Part shown: in pieces, positions 1 through 5,847 of the stretch
Layout: every line of letters begins with the position of its first letter
Numbering within the stretch: position 1 is the first letter of the stretch
Assembly: GCA_937889795.1 (NCBI GenBank)
Contig: CALBZH010000232.1
Location: 1 to 7,166, forward strand
Direction: 5' to 3'
Origin: an uncultured Syntrophobacteraceae bacterium
GTDB taxonomy: Bacteria > Desulfobacterota > Syntrophobacteria > Syntrophobacterales > Syntrophobacteraceae
DNA: 7,166 bases
The notes under the pieces: generated by a model
What the model saw: only the letters and a program-made list of their open reading frames with translations
The model's database searches: none
Told to the model about the DNA's origin: nothing
Translations under genes and position numbers: made by a program

Positions 1-180
1 GACAAATCCCACGGGGCTGTTGTGAGCCGATCTTGGTCATTCGGGAATGGACAGACCAGCTCGGACCAAAACCCCGTCCAGATCTACGGAGCACCCGGTC
101 GGTATATTGCTCGCTTGACGGTCAACGGACCGGACGGAAGCAGCAACACGATGTCCAAGCTGATCACCGTGCTCAGGTGA
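1..180 (+). CDS. C-terminal fragment of a PKD-domain protein (5' end outside window)
   Basis: The first frame is open from the left edge to the TGA at 178-180 and gives 59 residues with no start codon. The translation holds the second half of a PKD (polycystic kidney disease) Ig-like beta-sandwich: SWSFGNGQTSSDQNP, then QIYGAPGRYIARLTV, then a final strand ending KLITVLR. This matches the family pattern W-x-F-G-D/N-G ... NP-x-x-x-Y-x-x-PG-x-Y-x-x-x-L-T-V. PKD domains are usually extracellular adhesion or substrate-binding modules on secreted or surface enzymes, so the full protein is probably exported, but its catalytic or anchoring part is not visible. The PKD domain is the very C-terminus, followed by only an Arg. 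The gene converges on the M24 peptidase gene with a single base between the stops. Confidence 0.82.
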   Translation, partial: DKSHGAVVSRSWSFGNGQTSSDQNPVQIYGAPGRYIARLTVNGPDGSSNTMSKLITVLR

Positions 181-181
181 C

Positions 182-1375
182 CTAAACGATCACCAGCTGT
201 TCACTCGCCGTGTTCAAGGACTCCAGGCCCCCCGCCGTCACAAGGTAGGTGTTCTCCATTCCCGCAATACCCAGCTCGGGGACGATGATTTTTGGCTCGA
301 AGGCGAATGTCATGCCCTCGCTCAAAGCAACTTTCTGACCTTGTGCGATGAAGGGGAATTCGTCGACTTCAATCCCAAGGCCATGCGCGACGAAGCTCAC
401 ACGCGCGCTCCCGTATCCCATGAAATAGTCTTCCCAGCCTTTCTCCCGGACCCAGGTCATCACCCGATCGTAAAGCTCTCCCGTCACCGCCCCCGGGCGC
501 GCAGCGTCCTTGAATCGCTGGTGGATCTCCATGACGAGCGCATACGCTTCGAGCAGCTTTCCGGGGGGATCACCAAGGCAGTAATTGCGCGTCTGGTCAT
601 TCAGATACCCGTGATAGTTCATCATGGTATCCACACTGATCATCTCACCGGACCGAATCTTACGCTCACCGGGACCCTGCCCGAAGGCAGCGCTCAACCC
701 CACCCCGCCCGTGGGGGCATCGGCATAGGACGGCACGGCAGCCTCGGGTCCTGAAAGCACGTGCCCGAAATACATGTCCATGTTGAACGCACGAAGGCGA
801 ATCAGCCCCAAGTGCCCGGCGAGCCGCCCCACTCGCTCCAGCTCCGCGCTCAGCTCAAGCTCGCTCATCCCTTCCCTGATCAACTTCGGGACCGCATCGG
901 CGACCGCTCGCGAAATTGCCGCGGCTTTCCGCATCATGGAGATTTCCCAGTCGGACTTGATCATGCGGATCTGCCGGATGAGTCCTCCCACATCCACGAT
1001 TTGCTGCTTGGGAAACAGCTTTTCGTCGTAGAAGAAGAACGAGCTGGTCGGCAGCACGTCGAGCTCCATCCCGATCCGCTTGATCGCGTCGCTGCCGCAC
1101 GCTTCGAAGACGGCGGGGGGAACTTCCTTAATGCTGCTCAGGGAGCGGATGGGGCGAATGGGGGACTGACTTTGCGCCCGCTGAACGTCCCGCCGAACAA
1201 GGAAGACCGGCTGACCGGAGGCCGGAACGATGAGGTGGGCATCCTGAACCGTTCCCGTCAAATAGAAGAGGTCCGCATTCTGCCGAACGATAGCCGCATC
1301 CACGTCATGCTTTGCGAGCAATGCCTGCAGCGTTGCGAGCCTGCTCGCGATCTCCTCTTTAGGCGTCTGAATCAT
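182..1375 (-). CDS. M24-family (creatinase/prolidase-fold) metallopeptidase, probable Xaa-Pro aminopeptidase or dipeptidase
   Basis: A 397-residue protein with the two-domain layout of Xaa-Pro peptidases: a creatinase-type N-terminal domain (about 10-135) and a C-terminal pita-bread M24 domain (about 145-385). All five expected dinuclear metal ligands can be placed: D249 (SVDT), D260 (NDQTR, 11 residues on as in aminopeptidase P), H331 (AHGLG), E360 (FEPK) and E374 (GMENT). The family's second histidine, seven residues after the metal His, is Asp here (D338 in IEVDEFP). No signal peptide is seen, so the enzyme is probably cytoplasmic and would cleave peptides with proline at the second position. 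That specificity is inferred from the family; related folds include creatinase and ectoine hydrolase. The ATG is preceded by GAGG only 4 nt away and GGAG 12 nt away. It follows the TolC gene on the same strand and is probably the last gene of the HAD-TolC-M24 transcript. Confidence 0.9.
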   Translation of the reverse strand: MIQTPKEEIASRLATLQALLAKHDVDAAIVRQNADLFYLTGTVQDAHLIVPASGQPVFLVRRDVQRAQSQSPIRPIRSLSSIKEVPPAVFEACGSDAIKRIGMELDVLPTSSFFFYDEKLFPKQQIVDVGGLIRQIRMIKSDWEISMMRKAAAISRAVADAVPKLIREGMSELELSAELERVGRLAGHLGLIRLRAFNMDMYFGHVLSGPEAAVPSYADAPTGGVGLSAAFGQGPGERKIRSGEMISVDTMMNYHGYLNDQTRNYCLGDPPGKLLEAYALVMEIHQRFKDAARPGAVTGELYDRVMTWVREKGWEDYFMGYGSARVSFVAHGLGIEVDEFPFIAQGQKVALSEGMTFAFEPKIIVPELGIAGMENTYLVTAGGLESLNTASEQLVIV

Positions 1376-1381
1376 GCAGCC

Positions 1382-1432
1382 TCATTTCTCCGTCTTCACC
1401 AGGACAAAGCCAGCAGGTGGGGTCAGCTTCAT
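1382..1432 (-). other. 16-codon mini-ORF between the TolC and M24 genes (possible coupling leader)
   Basis: The TolC stop codon is overlapped by an ATG in the ATGA arrangement typical of translational coupling. That ATG opens a short ORF, MKLTPPAGFVLVKTEK, ending at a TGA at 1384-1382, six bases before the M24 ATG and in the same frame as it. The final codons hold the only Shine-Dalgarno-like stretches for M24 (GGAG at 1388-1391 and GAGG at 1380-1383). Ribosomes finishing TolC could translate this ORF and hand over to M24. Whether the peptide is made or matters is unknown; chance is quite possible at this length. Confidence 0.3.
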
Positions 1433-2787
1433 GGCTTCATATCGCCGGAAACGGGTCCTCCCACCGCCCGCTCGAGATCAACCCAGGCCAGCTGGTAGCC
1501 GTAAAGGGCCTGGTAGTAATCCACCTTGGTCTGTGCCACAAAAACCTGTGCGTTCAGTACCTCGAGAAAGATCACCAATTGCTCGCGGTACTGGAGCGTC
1601 GTCATGCGCTGGTTCTCTTCCGCCTGCTTGAGAGCCGCCTGGGCGGTCTCGATGTTCGCTCGAGCCACCTGCAGCTGCTCGTAGGCGTCCTCGACCTGCA
1701 GGGCAATTTGCTGTTTGAGATCGCGGCGCAGCTCTTCCAAAGCACTCTGCTTGTACCGAAGCTCTTTGATGGAAGCGTCCGTCTTGCCGCCCTCGAACAG
1801 GTTCCAATCCATGCGAAGGCCAACCGCTGCGTTGTTGGAATTGGTGAAGTCGTTGTTATTGGCAAAAAAGTCATTGCCGTCACGATAGTATTGGGCGAAG
1901 GCCGAGAGGTGGGGGTAATAGCGGCTTCGTGCTCCGGTGATCCCATCCTGCGTCTGGAGAATGGACTCATTGAGGGAAAGATATTCCGGACGCTGCCGCT
2001 CAGCGATCGCGTTGAGCTCGTCCATGCTCGGCGGAACTTGCAGGTGGATTTCCTGCTCCGAAAGTACCAGCGCCTGTTTGAGGTCCAAATCGAGCAGCTG
2101 GTTCAGCTGCGAGCGGATGAGTGAGAGATCCTTCGCGGCCGCCCTCTCGCGCTGTCGGGCTTGGGCAACGGCCACATCAGCCTTGAGCACGTCGTTCTGG
2201 GCCGTCAGCCCTTGCTCAAAGCTGGCTTGGGCGTTCTTTCGCTGAACCTCGAGACTGGCCACATTCTCCTTGGTCACCTCGTGGAGCTTCTCAGCCAGGA
2301 GGACCTGCAGAAAGGCGCGCTGGATACTTCGGATCACATCCAGCTTGGTTTGCTCTTGCTTGAACCCGGCAATCTTCAGATCTTTCTTGGCGCTCCGGTG
2401 CTGGGCGGTAATCCCGAAACCAGCGAAGAGGGGCTGTGAGAGCTCCACCTCCCACCGATTCGTGTTCCTGTATCCCGTTGCAAATTCCACCGATTGGCCG
2501 CCAGAGATTTCAGCTTTTGCGTAAGGCTGATCCTCCAGGCGTCGAAACGAGTATCGAGAATCCAGCTTGGGGAGGAAGCCGGCTCTGGCCTGCCGCACTT
2601 GTTGATCGACGGCCATCACATCCTGCTTTGCGGATCGAAGTGCCCGGTTGTGCTCCAAGCCGTACTCAACAGCCCGAGACATGGTGAGCGGTTCGGCGCC
2701 GAGGACCGTCGGCGAATCTCCCGCAACGCAAATCCCATGCTGAATCCCGGCCAGAATGAAGCAAAGACAAGCAACAATCCCCTTCAT
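1429..2787 (-). CDS. TolC-family outer-membrane efflux/secretion channel protein
   Basis: A 452-residue protein from the chosen start. It begins with a Sec signal peptide (MKGIVACLCFILAG...ICVAG), probably cut near residue 23 before DSP; no convincing lipobox is seen. Two tandem outer-membrane efflux protein repeats follow, about 30-245 and 255-440, each with long coiled-coil helices. Hallmarks are WEVELSQPLFAGF (112-124) at the end of the first beta hairpin, WNLFEGGK (328-335) in the second repeat, and the C-terminal helix ending LERAVGG. An Asn-rich stretch (about 304-319) fits the extracellular loop of repeat two. Such proteins trimerise into the outer-membrane channel of RND, MFS or type I export systems; no adaptor or pump gene is in the window, so the partner and substrate are unknown. 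The ATG at 2787 has GGAG 8 nt upstream. An ATG at 2793 is possible; the one at 2844 would overlap the HAD gene and put 19 residues before the signal peptide. Confidence 0.92.
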   Translation of the reverse strand: MKGIVACLCFILAGIQHGICVAGDSPTVLGAEPLTMSRAVEYGLEHNRALRSAKQDVMAVDQQVRQARAGFLPKLDSRYSFRRLEDQPYAKAEISGGQSVEFATGYRNTNRWEVELSQPLFAGFGITAQHRSAKKDLKIAGFKQEQTKLDVIRSIQRAFLQVLLAEKLHEVTKENVASLEVQRKNAQASFEQGLTAQNDVLKADVAVAQARQRERAAAKDLSLIRSQLNQLLDLDLKQALVLSEQEIHLQVPPSMDELNAIAERQRPEYLSLNESILQTQDGITGARSRYYPHLSAFAQYYRDGNDFFANNNDFTNSNNAAVGLRMDWNLFEGGKTDASIKELRYKQSALEELRRDLKQQIALQVEDAYEQLQVARANIETAQAALKQAEENQRMTTLQYREQLVIFLEVLNAQVFVAQTKVDYYQALYGYQLAWVDLERAVGGPVSGDMKP

Positions 2788-2795
2788 TCGCATCA

Positions 2796-2799
2796 CTCC
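2796..2799 (-). promoter_or_regulatory. Ribosome binding site deciding the TolC start
   Basis: GGAG on the minus strand lies 8 nt before the ATG at 2787 and only 2 nt before the ATG at 2793. Normal spacing favours 2787, which also places the signal peptide exactly at the N-terminus. Confidence 0.55.
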
Positions 2800-2824
2800 A
2801 GGATTGCCCTCCCCTCGGAGGGGC

Positions 2825-3538
2825 TCAACGTTTTGCTGTTTCAACCAACCGACTCAGTTTGTCCGCTCCGACCTGATCCAGACTCTCCACAACACAATCG
2901 GCATGGGGCCTCAGCTCGTCCGCAGGATAAGAATTGGCAACCCCGAGGACGACCAGACCAGCCCTCCGGGCAGACTGGATTCCTGTTACCGTGTCCTCGA
3001 TCGCCACACAGGACCCAGGCGCCAAGTCGTCGCAGCTCCCGAACGCACTCAGACGCCTGACAGCCAATCGATACGTCTCCGGGTCCGGTTTGCTACGTGC
3101 CACGTCATCGGCTGCGACAACCACCGGAAACGCGTCGCCCAACCCCAGTGCATTGACAAAGAGGAGCACCTCATGCCTCAACGCTCCGGAGGCCACAGCC
3201 AGAGGTATCCCCTTGGCACTCAGCTCCCGAACCAGCTCCACGACCCCAGGAAAGCTCTTAACACCTCTTTCCACCAGACGGAGCAAGGATTCAGCCTTAT
3301 CGATCATCAATTGATCCAATGCCCCGGGCTCAAGCGCACGCTCGCCCTCCCGAAAGGCCTCCCTGAAGGCATCCCGATCGTCGAAACCGATGTACCGATC
3401 CAGATAGCGGTCATAATCGAACCCCAGCCCCAGAGGCTTCAGTACCTCCTGGAAGGCCTGGTAATGCAAGGGCTCCGTATCGACCAGAATACCGTCACAA
3501 TCAAACACTACGGCCTGGAGTGCATTGGAAGATGTCAA
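2825..3538 (-). CDS. HAD-superfamily hydrolase, beta-phosphoglucomutase/phosphoglycolate-phosphatase-like (subfamily IA)
   Basis: A 237-residue protein from a TTG start. Motif I is FDCDGILVDTEP (12-23), with D13 as the phospho-accepting nucleophile and D15 as general acid/base. Residues about 20-95 form the small helical C1 cap. Motif II is VASGA with S117, motif III is SKPDPE with K150, and motif IV is IEDTVTG with E181 and D182 as Mg-binding acids. The catalytic set is therefore complete. The family removes or moves phosphate on small sugar phosphates or phosphoglycolate; the substrate cannot be read from the sequence. Start choice: the frame is open to an ATG at 3640, but that adds 34 residues absent from the family. 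The TTG at 3538-3536 has GAGG 7 nt upstream and puts motif I about 12 residues in, as usual. It is the first gene of the minus-strand cluster, 37 bp before TolC. Confidence 0.88.
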   Translation of the reverse strand: MTSSNALQAVVFDCDGILVDTEPLHYQAFQEVLKPLGLGFDYDRYLDRYIGFDDRDAFREAFREGERALEPGALDQLMIDKAESLLRLVERGVKSFPGVVELVRELSAKGIPLAVASGALRHEVLLFVNALGLGDAFPVVVAADDVARSKPDPETYRLAVRRLSAFGSCDDLAPGSCVAIEDTVTGIQSARRAGLVVLGVANSYPADELRPHADCVVESLDQVGADKLSRLVETAKR

Positions 3539-3602
3539 GAATGAGCCTCGTTTCAAAACGCCGGAAAAATGAAGGAATCGCTGGCCTGGTGACCCTCTGA
3601 CA

Positions 3603-3618
3603 GGTACTCCTGTGTACC
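3603..3618. repeat. Short perfect inverted repeat GGTAC-N6-GTACC, possible operator
   Basis: The plus strand reads GGTACTCCTGTGTACC, two 5-bp arms with a 6-bp spacer. It lies 65-80 bp upstream of the HAD TTG start and covers the possible -10 of a minus-strand promoter. The size would suit a dimeric regulator, but arms this short also occur by chance. Confidence 0.25.
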
Positions 3619-3640
3619 ACGTTTTGCGGATTCTCGGCAA
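3611..3640 (-). promoter_or_regulatory. Possible sigma70-type promoter for the HAD-TolC-M24 cluster
   Basis: On the minus strand TTGCCG (3640-3635) is followed after 18 nt by TACACA (3616-3611), with TGG just before it resembling an extended -10. Transcription would start near 3604 and leave a leader of about 66 nt. The -10 matches the consensus only partly. Confidence 0.25.
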
Positions 3641-3690
3641 CTCTTTCTCATGTTCGGCGGTCCCCCGTAGAAATCCGAGCAGTCTAACGG

Positions 3691-3696
3691 TACAAT
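3691..3696 (+). promoter_or_regulatory. Possible -10 element for the ABC-F gene
   Basis: TACAAT matches TATAAT at five of six positions and lies about 100 nt before the ABC-F GTG. No good -35 hexamer is seen 16-18 nt upstream, so this is only a candidate. Confidence 0.25.
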
Positions 3697-3784
3697 ACGC
3701 CCTTCGAGATCCAGGTCTACGGACGAAACGGCTTCTCGATGCATCGTCCAGGCAATGGCTTCAGACGATGCGAGTTGATCGCTT

Positions 3785-3789
3785 GGAGG
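3785..3789 (+). promoter_or_regulatory. Ribosome binding site deciding a GTG start for ABC-F
   Basis: GGAGG is followed 9 nt later by GTG at 3799-3801. The protein beginning there, MLTVQNISKS, has the normal N-terminus of an ABC ATPase domain. The upstream in-frame ATG at 3739 would add 20 residues unlike the family. Confidence 0.7.
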
Positions 3790-3798
3790 CTCACGGCA

Positions 3799-5790
3799 GT
3801 GCTCACCGTTCAGAACATCAGTAAATCGCTCGGCAAGAAGGACCTCTTCCAAGGAGTTTCGTTCCATATCAACGCGGGAGAGCGGATCGGACTGATCGGT
3901 CCCAATGGCGCGGGAAAGACCACGCTGTTTCACCTGCTGCTCGAAGAGTCTCACCCGGACTCTGGGTCGATTGCACGTGCCAAGCATGTCAAGATCGGCT
4001 ACTTGCCCCAGCAATGGGTCCCCAGCCGTGATCGGACTATACTTTCCCATGTGACCGATATCGACCAAGCGGTCCAGGAGGTGCGCGCGGAGTTGCAGCG
4101 GCTTCAGACCGTGCTGGACAACTCAACCGACCAGGCAACGGTCGAGGCCACCGGCATCGAGCACGCCAGACTGCTCGAACGACTCGAGCACCTCGGCGGC
4201 TACGATCTCGAAGCCCGAGCCGCAAAGATCCTGACCGGGCTCGGCTTTCGCGAGAACGGATTCAATCGGCCCGTTTCCGATTTGAGCGGCGGCTGGATCA
4301 TGCGGGTTGAGCTGGCGCGGCTCCTCCTCTCCGAGCCCGACCTGATGCTGCTCGACGAGCCCACCAATCACCTGGACCTGGAAACGCTCCTGTGGCTCGA
4401 GCAGTATCTGCTCAGCAGCCCCTCGGCCATGATCATCATCGCGCACGACAGGGCATTCCTCAACCGCATCGTCACGCGCATTCTCGAGCTAGAGCAAGGC
4501 AAGCTTCAAGAATACTCCGGCAACTACGATGCTTACCTGGACGAGAAGGCGCGTCGTCAGGAAATCCATCTGGCTTCGTTCAAGAACCAGCAGGAGCGAC
4601 TGCGGCAGGTCGAGCGTTTCATCGAGCGCAACCGGTATCGGAAAGACCGGGCCAGACAAGTCCAAAGCCGAATCAAGGCCCTGGACAAAGTCGAGCGCAT
4701 CGAGGCGCCGACGGAAACCTCGTCCATCCACTTCAGCTTCCCAGAGCCCGCTCGATGCGGGAAGCGGGTCCTGGAGCTTCAAGACGTTCACAAGAGCTAC
4801 GGGGATCACCCTGTTTATGAGGGGATCGACCTCGTTGTCGAGCGCGGAGATCGCATCGCGTTCCTGGGCCCGAACGGGGCGGGCAAGAGCACGCTCCTAA
4901 AGATGCTGGCGGGGATCGAGCCCGTGAGCGACGGCGTCCGCCAGGTGGGGCATCAGGTCGTCCTGGGATATTACGCCCAGCACCAGTGGGAGCTCCTCAG
5001 AGCCGACTGTTCGGTTCTCGACGAAGCGGTGTCGGTCGCCGGAGACTTGACCCAAACCCAGGTGCGAAGCCTTCTGGGTGCTTTCCTCTTTCCCGGCGAC
5101 GACGTCTTGAAACGGGTATCGGTGCTGAGTGGTGGAGAAAAGGCACGCTTGACGCTCTGCAAGCTCCTCTTGCAGCGCCCCAATGTGCTCCTTCTCGACG
5201 AGCCCACCAACCACCTCGACATCCCTTCGCGAGCGGTCCTCGAAGAGGCGCTGGAAGACTATCCGGGCGCCTTGTGCTTCATCAGCCATGATCGTCACTT
5301 CATGAATGCGATCGCGACATCGGTTCTCGTCGCGGACAAAGGCGTCATTCATCGCTTTCCTGGGAATTACGACGATTATCTCATGATTTGGAGGCAGCGC
5401 CTGGACCAGGAGCAGCTGACTCCGCACGACGGCCGTCAAGGGGAGTCCAAGACAGCAGCCCAGGTCAGCACCCCTCGCAAAGTACAGGATAAGAAGCGGC
5501 TGGAGGCGGAGTGGCGCAATGAGCTCTACCGGTTGAAGGCTCCGCTGCAGAAGCACGTCCAGGACCTGGAGACCAGGCTGGACGCTGAGCACAGTCAGCT
5601 CGATCAGCTCAAGGCGCGGCTGGCTGCGCCGGAGACCTATTGCGACGGAACGAACATCAAGGATCTGAACAGAGATTACCAGCAATGCCAGAAGCGCGTC
5701 AAGGATCTCACAGCCGAATGGGAAGAACGGGCACTGGAGCTGGAAGCGCTTGAGCTGACCTTTTGGAAGGAAAAGGAAAAGGCTGTCTGA
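3799..5790 (+). CDS. ABC-F family ATPase with two nucleotide-binding domains (YheS/Uup-like ribosome-associated factor)
   Basis: A 663-residue protein with no membrane segments. Domain 1: Walker A GPNGAGKTT (34-42), signature LSGGW (162-166), Walker B with catalytic Glu LLDEPTNHLD (E187), switch H216. A charged helical linker follows (about 250-302), containing RNRYRKDRARQVQSR, typical of the ABC-F interdomain P-site tRNA-interaction arm. Domain 2: Walker A GPNGAGKST (357-365), signature LSGGE (443-447), LLDEPTNHLD (E468), switch H497. Residues about 560-660 form a coiled coil like the C-terminal extension of Uup. Both catalytic Glu are intact. ABC-F proteins bind the ribosomal E site and act on translation or, in some members, give antibiotic resistance. 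The LSGGW signature and general layout look more like the housekeeping YheS/Uup group than a resistance factor; that is inference. LysR follows 57 bp downstream on the same strand, so co-transcription is possible. Confidence 0.93.
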   Translation: MLTVQNISKSLGKKDLFQGVSFHINAGERIGLIGPNGAGKTTLFHLLLEESHPDSGSIARAKHVKIGYLPQQWVPSRDRTILSHVTDIDQAVQEVRAELQRLQTVLDNSTDQATVEATGIEHARLLERLEHLGGYDLEARAAKILTGLGFRENGFNRPVSDLSGGWIMRVELARLLLSEPDLMLLDEPTNHLDLETLLWLEQYLLSSPSAMIIIAHDRAFLNRIVTRILELEQGKLQEYSGNYDAYLDEKARRQEIHLASFKNQQERLRQVERFIERNRYRKDRARQVQSRIKALDKVERIEAPTETSSIHFSFPEPARCGKRVLELQDVHKSYGDHPVYEGIDLVVERGDRIAFLGPNGAGKSTLLKMLAGIEPVSDGVRQVGHQVVLGYYAQHQWELLRADCSVLDEAVSVAGDLTQTQVRSLLGAFLFPGDDVLKRVSVLSGGEKARLTLCKLLLQRPNVLLLDEPTNHLDIPSRAVLEEALEDYPGALCFISHDRHFMNAIATSVLVADKGVIHRFPGNYDDYLMIWRQRLDQEQLTPHDGRQGESKTAAQVSTPRKVQDKKRLEAEWRNELYRLKAPLQKHVQDLETRLDAEHSQLDQLKARLAAPETYCDGTNIKDLNRDYQQCQKRVKDLTAEWEERALELEALELTFWKEKEKAV

Positions 5791-5833
5791 CGCGTCCATT
5801 CGCACCGGCAGCCCCTCACGGAAAACGCTCCAC

Positions 5834-5838
5834 AAGGA
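5834..5838 (+). promoter_or_regulatory. Ribosome binding site for the LysR gene
   Basis: AAGGA lies 9 nt before the ATG at 5848. That start puts the LysR helix-turn-helix at its usual distance from the N-terminus. Confidence 0.6.
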
Positions 5839-5847
5839 CATTACCTC

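Larger units (their letters stand above)
3539..3798. promoter_or_regulatory. Divergent intergenic region between the HAD and ABC-F genes
   Basis: These 260 bp separate the likely TTG start of the HAD gene (minus) from the likely GTG start of the ABC-F gene (plus) and must contain promoters for both directions unless transcription enters from elsewhere. Open frames here are extensions of the two flanking genes or shadows; I see no convincing separate gene. It contains a 5-bp inverted repeat near 3603-3618 and weak promoter-like hexamers described separately. Confidence 0.7.

Noticed and set aside
1376..1432. TGA at 1384-1382 as a selenocysteine codon joining the mini-ORF to the M24 frame
   Set aside because: The frames do line up and a small hairpin (GCGAG-CAGG-CTCGC) lies about 33 nt downstream, but its loop lacks the usual bacterial SECIS features, M24 peptidases need no selenocysteine, and the M24 ATG already gives a complete N-terminus.
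761..1498. Plus-strand frames of 245 codons here and 235 codons at 1417-2124
   Set aside because: They are shadows of the M24 and TolC genes, with His/Arg/Pro-rich or low-information translations and no domain.
3739..3798. ATG at 3739 as the ABC-F start
   Set aside because: It adds 20 residues unlike ABC-F N-termini, whereas the GTG at 3799 has a strong GGAGG at good spacing and a family-typical N-terminus.
3553..4068. A 171-codon minus-strand frame across the intergenic region and the ABC-F start
   Set aside because: More than half is antisense to the ABC-F gene and its remaining 32 or so codons show no motif. It overlaps the likely promoter region and has no family resemblance.
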